Shown: positions 9,200 through 18,286, counted from the stretch's first letter. The stretch: 51,316 nt of DNA from Gammaproteobacteria bacterium (GCA_014763665.1 JACXUY010000006.1:1-51316); one strand, 5' to 3'. A program made the numbers and translations. The notes: generated from the letters alone by a model not told the origin.

Positions 9200-9906
9200 T
9201 GATTTCGACTTGGAAATCCTTGAGCGTCGCCTTGCTGGCGTTGACCTTGGCAGGTTGTTTCGCTGGCAGCAAGTCATCGTCACAAGCCCCGATCGAAGCA
9301 AGCAGTAAAAAACCGAATAATACCTAAGTCAAACGCTACTGTCGCAGTCGGTTTTTTTACGCCCTACCTTACCGGGTGAACACAGTCTTTACTTGCGTAT
9401 CACCTCTACTGCCGATAAACCGGTAGATTTGGAAGGGCTACAAAAAGAACTAACAGAGCGGTTTCGTGCTAATGGCTATCCGTATGAGTCCTCCAGAAAG
9501 TGCCAACTTTTTAGTACAGGTTAACGTGCTTTCGATTAGCAAAACCAGTAAATCCTTGACCAAAGAAGCGGTCAGTAATGGATTTGGTGCAGCCGTCGCC
9601 ATCGCCAATGCGGCGGTTGGTCCAGCTGGGCAAGTGGTGAGCGCAGCAACCGAAAGTGCTACTAGCATTTTCTTTCGTGACACTTACTTCAACATGATTA
9701 CCGATGTCATGATTAATGAGCGTACGCCTCGAATTAATATTCTCAAACCCGAATCTCAGGAAGAAACGAATATCAACTGGAAAGCGCACCAGACTCGGGC
9801 ACTTTCTTCTGTCAAAGATGTCAATGCCAATCAAGACGGGTGTATTGATATTCTAGAAGAAAGTTTATTAAGGGTGTTAAACGGCCTGTTTCAATTTTCT
9901 ATCTGA
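9199..9906 (+). pseudogene. TraT-like outer-membrane lipoprotein, two frameshifts
   Basis: The first frame encodes a lipoprotein signal ending in LTLAGC (Cys20) and stops at 9327 after 42 codons. The sequence then continues in a second frame (LSQSVFLRPTLPGE, LYLRITSTADKPVDLEGL, about 9321-9480), and from about 9485 returns to the first frame (SANFLVQVNVLSISK, FNMITDVMINERT). The joined protein of about 235 aa matches the TraT surface-exclusion/complement-resistance lipoprotein in length and landmarks; TraT of F-like plasmids has MITDVQIAERT at the same place. One base seems missing near 9323 and one extra T present near 9487, so the two shifts cancel. Either the gene is dead or these are sequence errors. 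The 3' end overlaps the convergent methyltransferase gene by 16 bases. Confidence 0.7.
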
Positions 9907-11192
9907 CGTTGCAACAGAACAGCATAAAATCCATCCATGCCATGCAAGTCGGGTCTCAGTTGAAGTGCTCCCTGCTCAGTAAAGGCCGTATCAGGTAAGT
10001 GATAACCCGCCTCAGCTAAACGCGACTGTGCAGACAAGCGAACATACTCTGGATGCTGTGCTAAAAAGGCATCCACCACCGCCTCATTTTCACACCGCAT
10101 TAACGAACAAGTCGCATAAACCAAATAGCCTTCCTCGCGCACCAGTTTCGCCGCCGAGGTTAATACCGATAACTGAGTGGCATTTAAGGCAGTCAATTCC
10201 ATATTACGCCACTTCATGTCGGGACTACGGCGCCAAGTACCACTGCCCGAACAAGGCGCATCGACCAATACCGCATCTTGTGAGCCGCGTAGTTTTTTCA
10301 AGCGCGTCTCGGTTTCACTAGTCAAAGGCATAATGCGCACATTATCAACGCCTGCACGAGCCAAACGAGGTCGCATACGATTCAAACGCGCCTGTGAAAC
10401 ATCACAGGCAATTAAGCTGCCTTTATTCTGCATCGCCGCTGCCAACTGCAAGGTTTTGCCACCTGCGCCAGCACAAAAATCGACCACTTTTTGACCCGAA
10501 GCGACTGGCAGTAACGCACCAATAACTTGACTGCCAGCATCTTGCATTTCGAACCAGCCCTGCTGAAAAGCATCGGTACGAAACAGGGGCGCACGACCAG
10601 CCTGACGCAAGGCATTAGTGACGCCATCAATAGTCGTTAATTCAAAGCCAGCATCCGCCAGTGATTGCTGCACCTGGGTTTGCGTCGCTTTTAAGCTATT
10701 AACACGAATATCAGCCGGTGCCGCTGACAATAACGACTGAGCCAATTTAATGGTTTCTGCCTCACCCCACTGAGCTTCCCATGCTTGCCACACACTATCA
10801 GGAATACTGTACCTTACCGCATTAGGCAGACTGGTTGCAGGGGTAGCACGCAAGGCTTCTGCCACTTCTTTAGCCATGGTTTCATCCATGTATTTCTCTA
10901 AGCCACGCATAGAAATACCTTGCTGAATCATCAATAAAGCACCGACACGACGCTGATAACCTGGCCAACCTTCGCTCATCTCGCCAAGGCGAGCATCAAT
11001 CATACGGCAATGGCGCAACACGCTGTAGGTTAACTCGGCCACCACTCCCCGATCCCGCTTGCCCATTTCCTTATGTGCCTTGAAGTACTGATCCATACGC
11101 GCATCGGCGGGCATTTTATCGTCAGTTAGAATCTGAGATAGTAATTCTGCTGCTCGGATAACGTGACCAGGGCGGATAAGTTCGGCAATCAT
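9891..11192 (-). CDS. RsmB/NOP2-family rRNA (cytosine-C5) methyltransferase
   Basis: A class I SAM-dependent RNA m5C methyltransferase, most like RsmB, which acts on 16S rRNA C967. The 433-aa product has an N-terminal NusB-like helical domain (about residues 1-130) and SAM motif I VVDFCAGAGGKT. The two catalytic cysteines are in APCSGSGTWRRSPD (motif IV) and YATCSL (motif VI). The ATG at 11192 fits family N termini better than one 12 codons upstream. It lies outside the usual fmt-rsmB context, and the paralogue could have another target, so no symbol is assigned. The C terminus converges on the TraT-like remnant. Confidence 0.88.
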   Translation of the reverse strand: MIAELIRPGHVIRAAELLSQILTDDKMPADARMDQYFKAHKEMGKRDRGVVAELTYSVLRHCRMIDARLGEMSEGWPGYQRRVGALLMIQQGISMRGLEKYMDETMAKEVAEALRATPATSLPNAVRYSIPDSVWQAWEAQWGEAETIKLAQSLLSAAPADIRVNSLKATQTQVQQSLADAGFELTTIDGVTNALRQAGRAPLFRTDAFQQGWFEMQDAGSQVIGALLPVASGQKVVDFCAGAGGKTLQLAAAMQNKGSLIACDVSQARLNRMRPRLARAGVDNVRIMPLTSETETRLKKLRGSQDAVLVDAPCSGSGTWRRSPDMKWRNMELTALNATQLSVLTSAAKLVREEGYLVYATCSLMRCENEAVVDAFLAQHPEYVRLSAQSRLAEAGYHLPDTAFTEQGALQLRPDLHGMDGFYAVLLQRQIEN

Positions 11193-11277
11193 AATAGGAT
11201 TTCCCTTAATTAAAAGATGAGATTGCAAGTGAAGCTGGAATGCGCCTTAATGATAAGAGCGCACTCAACATAACCTC

Positions 11278-12618
11278 TTAACGACGCTGCGCTTGAAAAG
11301 CCAAACGCTGCCCGACGGGACGATGTACGGTTTCACCATTATGATAAACCAACTGACCATTCACAAAGGTGCTGCTAATGCTGGCACTAAATTCTTGACC
11401 ATTGAAGGGCGACCAACCACACAAATAAGCTAAACGATCAGGGGTATCGATAATCGGCTGTTTCATATCCACCAAGACTAAATCAGCCCAGTAACCTTCG
11501 CGAATAAATCCACGATCGATCATGCCATAACGAGCTGCCACGGCATGGGATGTTTTATGAACCACTTGTTCAATTGAAAACACACCTTGATTGACCAGTG
11601 TTAACAAAGCAGGTAAAGCATACTGAACCAAGGGCAGACCTGAAGGACAACCGAAATAGGATTGTTGTTTTTCATCCCAAGTGTGTGGTGCATGGTCAGT
11701 GGCAATGACATCAATTCGCCCGTCACGCACTGCGGCACGAATCGCTTCACGATCTTCAAGGGTTTTAATGGCCGGGTTACACTTAATCAATCCACCCAAA
11801 AGGTCGTAATCAGCATCGGTAAACCAAAGATGATGCACACAAGCCTCTGCTGTAATAGGCTTGCCCGCTAAATCTCCAGCGGCGAACAAATCACACTCTT
11901 CCTTAGTGGTAATATGCAACACATGCAGAGGTGCATCATACTTTTTCGCTAAACCAACTGCTGAGGAAGAAGAGGCATAACAAGCCTCACGCGAGCGAAC
12001 AATGCCATGTTGATTAAACGGAACCTGTTCGCCATACTGCTCACGCCATTTAGCTTCATTCGCTAAGATCGTTGGCGTATTCTCGCAGTGCGTGGCAATA
12101 ATCATTGGCGATTCACGAAAAATGCCTTCCAAGGTTTTAGCTTCATCAACTAACATATTGCCAGTAGATGCACCCATGAACACCTTCACACCACACACAT
12201 TAGCAGGGTCTATCGCTTTGATTTCTTCAATATTATCGTTGGTTGCACCTAAGTAAAACGAATAGTTGGCATAGGCATTACCCTTAGCCATAGCGTATTT
12301 ATCTTCCAAGCTTGCACGAGTCACCGCAGGGGGTTTGGTGTTAGGCATTTCCATAAAGCTGGTAATGCCGCCCATAATGCAAGCCTTAGATTCAGTCACA
12401 ATGCGGCCTTTGTGCGTTAAACCAGGTTCACGAAAATGCACCTGATCGTCAATCATACCAGGCAGTAGATACTTGCCTTTAGCATCAATAATGGTTTCAG
12501 CTTCAGCGGAAATATGGGGAGCAATTTTTTCGATACGTCCGTTACGAATGAGAACATCGGACTGAGTGATTGACCCTTCGTTAACCAAGGTCGCATTGGT
12601 AATAATTAAACTCGACAT
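11278..12618 (-). CDS. pyrC: Dihydroorotase, DQVH-variant class
   Basis: The enzyme interconverts carbamoyl-aspartate and dihydroorotate in pyrimidine synthesis. The 446-aa amidohydrolase has a metal site beginning [10 protein letters not shown] (residues 57-66), then [14 protein letters not shown] with the candidate bridging lysine, HCEN, HVLHITT and ATDHAPH. The HxH pair normal to the superfamily reads Q-V-H, so the first metal-ligand His is Gln. From memory the same [13 protein letters not shown] form is common in Bacteroidetes dihydroorotases. It diverges from yidD across a 63-base gap and is downstream of nothing obviously pyrimidine-related; pyrE is 17 kb away. Confidence 0.87.
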   Translation of the reverse strand: MSSLIITNATLVNEGSITQSDVLIRNGRIEKIAPHISAEAETIIDAKGKYLLPGMIDDQVHFREPGLTHKGRIVTESKACIMGGITSFMEMPNTKPPAVTRASLEDKYAMAKGNAYANYSFYLGATNDNIEEIKAIDPANVCGVKVFMGASTGNMLVDEAKTLEGIFRESPMIIATHCENTPTILANEAKWREQYGEQVPFNQHGIVRSREACYASSSSAVGLAKKYDAPLHVLHITTKEECDLFAAGDLAGKPITAEACVHHLWFTDADYDLLGGLIKCNPAIKTLEDREAIRAAVRDGRIDVIATDHAPHTWDEKQQSYFGCPSGLPLVQYALPALLTLVNQGVFSIEQVVHKTSHAVAARYGMIDRGFIREGYWADLVLVDMKQPIIDTPDRLAYLCGWSPFNGQEFSASISSTFVNGQLVYHNGETVHRPVGQRLAFQAQRR

Positions 12619-12681
12619 GTCGGCTCTTTGTGCAATAATAGTAGAAATAAACGAAATATATCAGATTGCAAGGATTATCGC

Positions 12682-12975
12682 ATGATAAAACGCATCTTAA
12701 TTGCCCCTTTTGTGCTCATTATTCGTGCCTATCAGCTGCTCATTAGCCCGCTATTAGGACCAAGATGCCGCTTTTATCCCAGCTGCTCACACTATGGCAT
12801 CGAGGCATTGCAAACACACGGACTATTGAAAGGAAGTTGGCTAACACTTAAACGCATTAGCCGTTGCCATCCCGGCAATGAAGGCGGGATTGATTTAGTG
12901 CCGGGCACCGAGCATAAGCACCGATGCTCAGATAATGGATGCAACCATCAACCGCCTAATGACGGCAAGGGTTGA
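12682..12975 (+). CDS. yidD: Membrane protein insertion efficiency factor YidD
   Basis: A small (97 aa) amphipathic inner-membrane-associated protein that helps YidC-dependent insertion. The family signature is complete: [22 protein letters not shown], then [19 protein letters not shown] and GGIDLVP. The start is the ATG at 12682, which gives the usual [11 protein letters not shown] terminus. It is away from the normal rnpA-yidC locus, standing alone between divergent pyrC and convergent folE2, with which its 3' end overlaps by 28 bases. The His- and Cys-containing tail after residue 80 is family-typical. Confidence 0.93.
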   Translation: MIKRILIAPFVLIIRAYQLLISPLLGPRCRFYPSCSHYGIEALQTHGLLKGSWLTLKRISRCHPGNEGGIDLVPGTEHKHRCSDNGCNHQPPNDGKG

Positions 12976-13895
12976 TAACCACCAGCAACCCCTTTAGAAA
13001 CGATACTGACGGCATCGTGAGGGTGTAGGCTTTCCAAATGGTCAACACGTAGCCAGAAATCACTATAGTCTGACTGAGCGTCTAATTGAGCTTGCAAGCG
13101 ACGCGCCGCATCCTCACAGAACATGAGGTTAGCGCCATTTAATCGTGCAAACTCTTGTTCATCCTCACGTTTTACAGCGGCTTGAACCGCTGTTTGTAAC
13201 GCGTCTTCGATACGATTGACTAATTGCGAAACTTCAAAGCTTTCCATCTGTGTGTTGGCTAGCGTGACACGCACCTTGGCGAAAGAGCGCTGACTATGTG
13301 GCGTCGCACAAATCCCCTGACTGGTACCCAGCCAAGCATAAACTTCCGCTTGAGATAGCTGTTCACGTCCGCTAAAGTCACTACTAAATTGTTCTTGAAT
13401 CAATTGACGCGCCAAGGCAGCAGAACAAGGACAGGTAGAAGAGTAAGGCACTTGCACTTGCAACTCTAAACGTAAGTCTCCTTCCTTCAAGTATCCTCTA
13501 ATCAAACAAGGATAGTTTTTCCAGCCACTATTACCCGATAGCAAAGAACCACGACGTTCATAATAATCAAATTTGTACTCAACAAAAGCAGCATTCGATA
13601 AGCCTGTATGCGACTGTACAAACTCCGACAGCATTGCTGATACCGACGCGGGCGTAACCGCTTGCGTACTGGCCTTATCGAGCATCAAGTACAAGCGTGA
13701 CATGTGAATGCCTTTGCTTTGCGGATCAATCAAATTGACATAAGCCTGCACACGCGCCAAGCTGCGCACAGGCTCAACGCCTGCTTGCGCCAGCATAATC
13801 GGCATTTCAATTTGCGACATACCCACCCAATCAAGCCTACCCATCGGCGTAGATAAGGGCATATTGGCAACATCGGGCATTAACGGCTTAGTCAT
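12948..13895 (-). CDS. folE2: GTP cyclohydrolase I type 2 (FolE2)
   Basis: The enzyme converts GTP to dihydroneopterin triphosphate, the first step of folate and related pterins, with relaxed metal use compared with zinc-dependent FolE. The 315-aa product has the catalytic cysteine block SSTCPCSAA (Cys155), [11 protein letters not shown] and the C-terminal [17 protein letters not shown]. The ATG at 13895 is preferred to an upstream in-frame codon. FolE2 is often induced under zinc starvation by Zur, but no Zur-like palindrome is visible upstream. A FolM-like reductase at 28937-29662 may act in the same pterin pathway. Confidence 0.94.
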   Translation of the reverse strand: MTKPLMPDVANMPLSTPMGRLDWVGMSQIEMPIMLAQAGVEPVRSLARVQAYVNLIDPQSKGIHMSRLYLMLDKASTQAVTPASVSAMLSEFVQSHTGLSNAAFVEYKFDYYERRGSLLSGNSGWKNYPCLIRGYLKEGDLRLELQVQVPYSSTCPCSAALARQLIQEQFSSDFSGREQLSQAEVYAWLGTSQGICATPHSQRSFAKVRVTLANTQMESFEVSQLVNRIEDALQTAVQAAVKREDEQEFARLNGANLMFCEDAARRLQAQLDAQSDYSDFWLRVDHLESLHPHDAVSIVSKGVAGGYQPLPSLGG

Positions 13896-14174
13896 TGGTA
13901 ACTCTCTATCTATGCATTCGTAACCTCTAGTACCCCAGAGGGTTGGGGATTTCTGCGTACGTAGCACTAAAGTGTGGGGGAAGAAGGTGCTTAGGTCGCC
14001 TGTTGATGACTTCAGAAACCCTATCCCAGCAGAAATGAAACACCTTGAGCACTAAAACCGAGCCATGCGAAGGTTTTGGATGCTCAATAGTTGATTAAAT
14101 CAGTCGGGTATTATCGCAACGATAAACCATTTGGGCAAGTAGCGATAAGGCAAGATGACAGCACAATAGGCTTT
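13896..14174. other. folE2-dut intergenic region with short repeats
   Basis: No convincing gene lies in these 279 bases. They hold a small hairpin, CCCCA-GAGGGT-TGGGG (13933-13948). They also hold a 19-base match, on the opposite strand, to the start of the tandem array at 19219 (at about 13966-13984: GCACTAAAGTGTGGGGGAA). A perfect inverted repeat TTATCG-CAA-CGATAA lies at 14111-14125. The last could be an operator or chance. Confidence 0.5.
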
Positions 14175-14636
14175 TTAATGGCGACCTGTGCTGCCAAATC
14201 CCCCTTCACCTCGCTCACTAGTGGCATCGAAAGTTTCTACCCAATCCCAAGCGGCTTGAACCACTGGTACAAATACTAATTGTGCTAAACGCTCACCTGG
14301 TTGAATGATAAAGGATTCGGTTGAACGATTCCAAACCGAAATTTTCAATTCACCTTGATAGTCAGAATCGATTAGGCCGACCAAATTACCCAGTACGATA
14401 CCATGTTTATGACCCAAGCCCGAACGTGGCAAAATCATCGCTGCTAAACTGGCATCGGCAATGTGAATGGCCAATCCCGTGCCGACAAGCGTAACGGCAT
14501 TCGCCGACAATTCTATCGGCTCGTCAATACACGCGCGCAAATCCAACCCGGCTGAACCTGCTGTACCATATTCTGGTGCAGGAATATCAACCCCAATACG
14601 AGGGGATAATTTACGAATACGAATGGGGGTTTTCAT
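14175..14636 (-). CDS. dut: dUTP diphosphatase
   Basis: The enzyme hydrolyses dUTP to dUMP, keeping uracil out of DNA and supplying thymidylate synthesis. The 153-aa trimeric dUTPase has all five motifs: [34 protein letters not shown], the [10 protein letters not shown] region and the C-terminal [12 protein letters not shown] arm. The ATG at 14636 overlaps the coaBC stop as ATGA, which fixes the start and shows translational coupling. The coaBC-dut pair is standard in gammaproteobacteria. Confidence 0.97.
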   Translation of the reverse strand: MKTPIRIRKLSPRIGVDIPAPEYGTAGSAGLDLRACIDEPIELSANAVTLVGTGLAIHIADASLAAMILPRSGLGHKHGIVLGNLVGLIDSDYQGELKISVWNRSTESFIIQPGERLAQLVFVPVVQAAWDWVETFDATSERGEGGFGSTGRH

Positions 14637-15856
14637 CTCAAACATCCACAATTAAAATAAGTCGAAGCCAAATGAGCCAACACTTGTTGTGCCAGCTGTG
14701 ATTTGTGCGTTAAAGGAAACTCATGCACACCGTCGGCAGAAATCAGAAAAAGTTGATTCTGTGCTTGGTCAAAAGCAGCACCATCGGCTACCGAGTTCGC
14801 TAATACCGCATCAACGCCTTTGCGTTGCAGTTTTTCCTGAGCGTGAGCGATTAGGTTTTCGGTTTCAGCAGCAAAAGCAATCACCTTACCCCGATTCGGC
14901 TGTGCTGCAGCCCAAGCCACAATATCGGGGTTTTGCATCAAGGTTAGCGTCAGCACGCCATCGCCTTGCTTTTTGAGCTTACTGCTGGCAACTTGCTCGA
15001 CACGATAGTCAGCAACCGCCGCTGCTGCAATCATAAAGTCTATACCTACAAAGTGGGTCTGCACCGCCTCAAACATTTGTAGCGCCGAACGCACGCGAAT
15101 GGTCGTAACGCCAACTGGGTCGGGCAAGGCGGTTGGTCCCGAAACCAACACGACATCCGCCCCCAAGTCTCGTGCAGCTTGCGCAAAGGCATAACCCATT
15201 TTGCCGCTAGAACGATTGGCAATAAAACGCACCGGATCAATATCTTCAACCGTCGGACCAGCGGTAATCAGCACACGCTTGCCTACCAACATCTGCTCCG
15301 ACCGTGATCCAGATAGTCTATCCACAATCACTTGCGGCTCTTGCATCCGCCCGACATCTACTTCACCGCAAGCGAGACAGCCACTGTCAGGGTCTAACAC
15401 ACGCGCGCCACGCTGTTGGAGTAATGCAAGATTGGCTTGCGTCGCAGGGTGTCGCCACATATCACCATTCATGGCAGGTGCAAGAACTAAGTTGGCACGG
15501 GTTGCTAATGCTAAGGTGGTGAGTAAATCGTCGGCGATACCCTGTGCCAACTTCGCCAAGGTGTTTGCTGTTGCTGGAGCGATTAATAAGGTATCAGCCC
15601 AACGCGCCAACTCGATATGGCTCATTGCCGCTTCTGCTCCCTCATCCCATAAGCTATGACGCACAGCCACGCCCGTTACCGCTTGTAGTGCGGTCGCAGA
15701 AACGAAGTGAGTCGCACTTTCAGTAAGGACACAGCGCACCTGGGCACCCTCCTGCACAAGCTTACGTGCTAGGTCAACAGTTTTATAGGCTGCAATCCCA
15801 CCACTAATACCAAGTAGAATGCGTTGTCCCTGCATAGGAAGTCGTTGAGTTGTCAT
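14633..15856 (-). CDS. coaBC: Bifunctional phosphopantothenoylcysteine decarboxylase / synthetase
   Basis: The protein makes 4'-phosphopantetheine for coenzyme A. Its N-terminal flavin-dependent CoaC half starts [13 protein letters not shown] and contains the catalytic region APAMNGDMW. Its C-terminal CoaB half starts [27 protein letters not shown] and contains AAAVADYRV and AFAAETEN. The length of 407 aa matches E. coli CoaBC. The start at 15856 ([11 protein letters not shown]) is one of three close in-frame ATGs. In many relatives radC diverges directly from coaBC; here about 2.5 kb of accessory DNA separates them. Confidence 0.96.
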   Translation of the reverse strand: MTTQRLPMQGQRILLGISGGIAAYKTVDLARKLVQEGAQVRCVLTESATHFVSATALQAVTGVAVRHSLWDEGAEAAMSHIELARWADTLLIAPATANTLAKLAQGIADDLLTTLALATRANLVLAPAMNGDMWRHPATQANLALLQQRGARVLDPDSGCLACGEVDVGRMQEPQVIVDRLSGSRSEQMLVGKRVLITAGPTVEDIDPVRFIANRSSGKMGYAFAQAARDLGADVVLVSGPTALPDPVGVTTIRVRSALQMFEAVQTHFVGIDFMIAAAAVADYRVEQVASSKLKKQGDGVLTLTLMQNPDIVAWAAAQPNRGKVIAFAAETENLIAHAQEKLQRKGVDAVLANSVADGAAFDQAQNQLFLISADGVHEFPLTHKSQLAQQVLAHLASTYFNCGCLR

Positions 15857-15882
15857 TGAATATTCCATACTAACATTATATA

Positions 15883-15989
15883 TCCTGAATTCAAGTATTA
15901 AGTGCCTTATCATCAGGGTGTAGTAACCATCATGATAAGACAGCTAACACCCTACATAAAGCGATTGCACTTATTGGATGAATTCAGGA
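15883..15989. repeat. Imperfect inverted repeat, about 107 bp
   Basis: Two 23-base arms (15883-15905 and 15967-15989) match as inverted repeats at 18 positions: TCCTGAATTCA, five unpaired bases, then TAAGTGC. Inside, GGGTGT/ACACCC and CTTATCAT/ATGATAAG form further pairs. The arm sequence TCCTGAATTCA recurs at 16672-16682. The layout resembles a MITE-like or long-hairpin intergenic element just upstream of coaBC. Confidence 0.6.
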
Positions 15990-16007
15990 ACATACACCCA
16001 AAAATAA

Positions 16008-16030
16008 ACCCCAGCTTTGTGAGCTGGGGT
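16008..16030 (-). terminator. Terminator of the coiled-coil gene, hairpin copy 1
   Basis: ACCCCAGCT-CACAA-AGCTGGGGT on the minus strand is followed by TTATTTTT. It lies about 29 bases after the stop of the 16059-16424 gene. The same stem recurs at 16480-16500. Confidence 0.75.
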
Positions 16031-16058
16031 GGTTAAGAACATAAACAGGGCGATTAAC

Positions 16059-16424
16059 TTATTTAACCGATTTAATAAGCTCAATAAATGCAGGATTGGC
16101 AAAGGTTAGACCAAACACCATTAAACCGATCAACACTTTCATGAGGGTTTGCATGTTTCTCATTTCCGCACGCACTTCACCGATTTCTGCACGCACTTCA
16201 CCGATTTCTGCACGCACAAACTCTTTCGTTGCCAATTCGCTACGTAAGTCGTTATACAGTTCTGCTTTTAACTGATGTTTCTTTTCAGTTATCGACTCAA
16301 CAGCTTTGTCATCAATTGCTTGAATAGAGGATTCAATGGCACGCGCAAATACCTCTGTTTTTTGCTTATCACCTAAGGCTTCAAGCAACATATCAAAAAT
16401 ATTTCTTGGTAACCTATAAGTCAT
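16059..16424 (-). CDS. Coiled-coil protein with C-terminal membrane anchor
   Basis: About 121 residues from MTYRLPRNIF (an ATG two codons upstream is also possible). The globular N terminus carries a YRLPRNIFDMLLEALGDKQ motif. A charged coiled coil (about residues 50-95) contains three near-identical heptads RAEIGEV-RAEIGEV-RAEMRNM, and a hydrophobic segment LIGLMVFGLTFANPAFI lies near the end. The look is that of DUF1640-like coiled-coil proteins that are amplified in sulfur-bacterial and methanotroph genomes. The function is unknown. The gene is flanked by direct copies of the same hairpin and inserted between coaBC and radC, suggesting a small duplicated or mobile cassette. Confidence 0.65.
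   Translation of the reverse strand: MTYRLPRNIFDMLLEALGDKQKTEVFARAIESSIQAIDDKAVESITEKKHQLKAELYNDLRSELATKEFVRAEIGEVRAEIGEVRAEMRNMQTLMKVLIGLMVFGLTFANPAFIELIKSVK
16171..16218. repeat. In-frame 21-bp tandem repeat
   Basis: A 21-base unit (16171-16191, 16192-16212, plus a partial third copy) repeats perfectly inside the coiled-coil gene. It encodes RAEIGEV heptads and so can lengthen or shorten the coiled coil without shifting frame. Confidence 0.85.
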
Positions 16425-16449
16425 GACCATCTCCTAGCGATTCATGGGC

Positions 16450-16680
16450 TTATTGTAGCACACAACCCCCAAAAACAAACCCCAGCCTTACGAGCTGGGG
16501 TTTTCTGCTTATTAGGCTTTGGCTAAATATAAACATAGCCGCTATCGAAAGCACTAACAACAACATCACTAAGGTTTTGTTTAGTCCCTTCAACTTGAGG
16601 TGTGGATTTTCTTTAAAAAGTTCAGGGTTAGAATCAAACTTTTCAAGCAGTGTAGCATAGGGACTTTTAAATCCTGAATT
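16450..16680 (-). pseudogene. Truncated small membrane-protein frame
   Basis: An open minus-strand frame reads SPYATLLEKFDSNPELFKEN, continues through NPHLKLKGLNK into a hydrophobic helix LVMLLLVLSIAAMFIF, and ends at 16450. It is protein-like but has no ATG, GTG or TTG near its beginning; the open frame starts inside the CCTGAATTCAGG palindrome. Its last 19 codons run through the second hairpin copy and look non-native. I read it as a gene remnant whose ends were replaced by repeat DNA. The family is not recognised. Confidence 0.35.
16480..16500. repeat. Hairpin copy 2 (CCCCAGC stem)
   Basis: CCCCAGC-CTTACGA-GCTGGGG, preceded by CCAAAAACAAA and followed by TTTT. With the copy at 16008-16030 (preceded by CCAAAAATAAA) it forms direct repeats of about 33 bases on either side of the coiled-coil gene. 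Confidence 0.75.
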
Positions 16681-16816
16681 CAGGGATTGTAGCGGTGATT
16701 AAGGCATTATTTTTATCTATCGCCTGCGATTATCAGAATTAATGTGAGTTATTAAAAGTTTTATAGTATCATAAACTTGCTTTATAAACAACATTCGTTA
16801 CAAAAAGGGTTACAAC

Positions 16817-17290
16817 ATGAAACAGGGTATTTTAATCGGACTAATCACGCTGTTCAGCACTGGACTCGCTCAGGCTGCCGAAGCATTAAAAGTGGGTGAT
16901 AAGCTACCTAATATAACGCTCACCACCCAACATGACAAAGCTTTCAGTTTTGACAATGGTGTCAAGCGCATCATTATGTCGGTCGAAAAACAATCTGCTG
17001 ACATGCTCACCAATTTGCTCGACAGCAAACCCGCAAGCTACTTAAAAGACACGCAGACCATTTATTTGGCCGATATACATCGCATGCCCAGCCTCATCAC
17101 CAAATTTGTTGCGTTACCGCAACTGCGCGAAAAAACCTATGATATTGTTTTAGGTCGCGAAGAAGCTGACCTAGCCACATTCCCACGCGAAAAAGGGTGC
17201 TTAACCCTAATGTCAATTAAAGAACAAACGATTGAGTCACTCAGATTCATTTGTAATGAAGATGAGCTGAAAACAACCATGAATCCTTAA
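16817..17290 (+). CDS. Exported protein, possible thioredoxin-like fold, unknown function
   Basis: A 157-aa product with a clear signal peptide (MKQGILIGLITLFSTGLAQA|AE), so it is periplasmic. The mature part opens LKVGDKLPNITLTTQHDKAF, the way peroxiredoxin/thioredoxin-fold proteins often begin. There is no CXXC, only isolated cysteines (KGCLTL, FICNED). No catalytic motif can be assigned. It lies 27 bases before the SLAC1-type channel on the same strand, so the two are probably co-transcribed. Confidence 0.7.
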   Translation: MKQGILIGLITLFSTGLAQAAEALKVGDKLPNITLTTQHDKAFSFDNGVKRIIMSVEKQSADMLTNLLDSKPASYLKDTQTIYLADIHRMPSLITKFVALPQLREKTYDIVLGREEADLATFPREKGCLTLMSIKEQTIESLRFICNEDELKTTMNP

Positions 17291-17317
17291 TAACGTATAA
17301 CGAGGAGTTTCTCAACT

Positions 17318-18286
17318 ATGCAAACCACACACACACACAAGCGTTTAGAGCATATGCCCATTTCCTTATTTGCGACAGTAATGGGGTTGGCTGGGCTAAC
17401 CATTGCCACACAGAAGGCAGAAACCTTATTGGGTTTTGGAGAACAACCAGCTATGGCATTAACTGCTGTAACCAGTTTGGTTTATTTGTTGGTGTTGCTG
17501 GCTTACACCAGTAAATGGCTTAAATATCCAGAAGCGGTAAAGCATGAATTTGCTCATCCGATTCGCCTAAGCTTTTTTCCGGCCAGTAGTATTGGCATGA
17601 TTTTGCTCAGCATTGTTTATCTTCCTTATCAGCTAGACCTTGCCTTTTACTTATGGGCAATCGGTTCAACGGTGCAGTTACTCTTCACGCTCGTTGTTCT
17701 ATCTAACTGGATACATCACGACCGCTTTCAAATACAACACAGCAATCCAGCATGGTTTATCCCGATTGTGGGTAATGTTTTAGTACCTATAGCGGGTGCT
17801 GAATTAGGTTACCTAGAAGTCAGCTGGTTTTTTTACAGCATCGGTTTAATGATGTGGCTTCCTCTACTCGCCGTTTTATTAAATCGCTTTTTCTTTCATC
17901 CCATGATGCCAGGCAAACTGCTACCAACTTTGTTTATTTTAATTGCGCCACCGGCAGTGGGTTTTATTTCGTGGATGAAATTGCATCATGGCGTTACCGA
18001 CGATGTTGCTCGCATCCTGTACTATTTTGCGCTTTTTACAACCTTGCTCTTAGCTAGTCAGTATAAGTTTTTTATAAAAGTTGAATTTGCCCTACCTTGG
18101 TGGGCCTATTCCTTTCCGATTGCGGCCATCACCATTGCCAGCTTCATTATGAACGAACATATTGGTGGCGTTTTCTTTTATAGCCTAAGTATTGTGCTTT
18201 ATATTTCCTTGCTACTCTTAATGATAATGCTCATCGTTAAAACCGTCAAAGCCATGCTAAACGGAAAGATTTGTGTTCCTGAATAG
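17318..18286 (+). CDS. SLAC1/TDT (TehA-like) anion channel family protein
   Basis: A 322-aa polytopic membrane protein with about ten hydrophobic helices. It opens LEHMPISLFATVMGLAGLTIA, the region that in TehA/SLAC1 contributes to the pore, and contains NPAWFIPIVGNVLVPIAGAE and the FFYSIGLMMWL segment. TDT family members move tellurite-related oxyanions, dicarboxylates, sulfite or other anions; the substrate here cannot be told, though sulfite would be relevant if the host oxidises sulfur. A strong GAGGAG ribosome site lies ten bases before the ATG. A rho-independent terminator follows. Confidence 0.85.
   Translation: MQTTHTHKRLEHMPISLFATVMGLAGLTIATQKAETLLGFGEQPAMALTAVTSLVYLLVLLAYTSKWLKYPEAVKHEFAHPIRLSFFPASSIGMILLSIVYLPYQLDLAFYLWAIGSTVQLLFTLVVLSNWIHHDRFQIQHSNPAWFIPIVGNVLVPIAGAELGYLEVSWFFYSIGLMMWLPLLAVLLNRFFFHPMMPGKLLPTLFILIAPPAVGFISWMKLHHGVTDDVARILYYFALFTTLLLASQYKFFIKVEFALPWWAYSFPIAAITIASFIMNEHIGGVFFYSLSIVLYISLLLLMIMLIVKTVKAMLNGKICVPE

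Larger units (their letters stand above)
16431..16816. other. Intergenic repeat-rich stretch
   Basis: It contains hairpin copy 2 (16480-16500), the truncated frame described separately, the palindrome CCTGAATTCAGG (16673-16684) and an AT-rich leader before the next gene. No complete gene is visible. Confidence 0.6.

Noticed and set aside
14126-14172. Fourth degenerate copy of the dispersed hairpin repeat
   Set aside because: There is only loose similarity to the tail (GCAAGATGACAGCACAATAGG) and the TGTAC/GTACA hairpin is missing; it could be chance.
12976-14174. Zur-controlled folE2
   Set aside because: No Zur-type palindrome is visible upstream; the only dyad (TTATCG-CAA-CGATAA) does not match and lies over 200 bases away.
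15201-15659. Long plus-strand open frames within coaBC, and similar frames opposite clpB, tuf, pelF and the chemoreceptor
   Set aside because: They lie antisense to well-supported genes, lack ribosome sites and have compositions typical of shadow frames.
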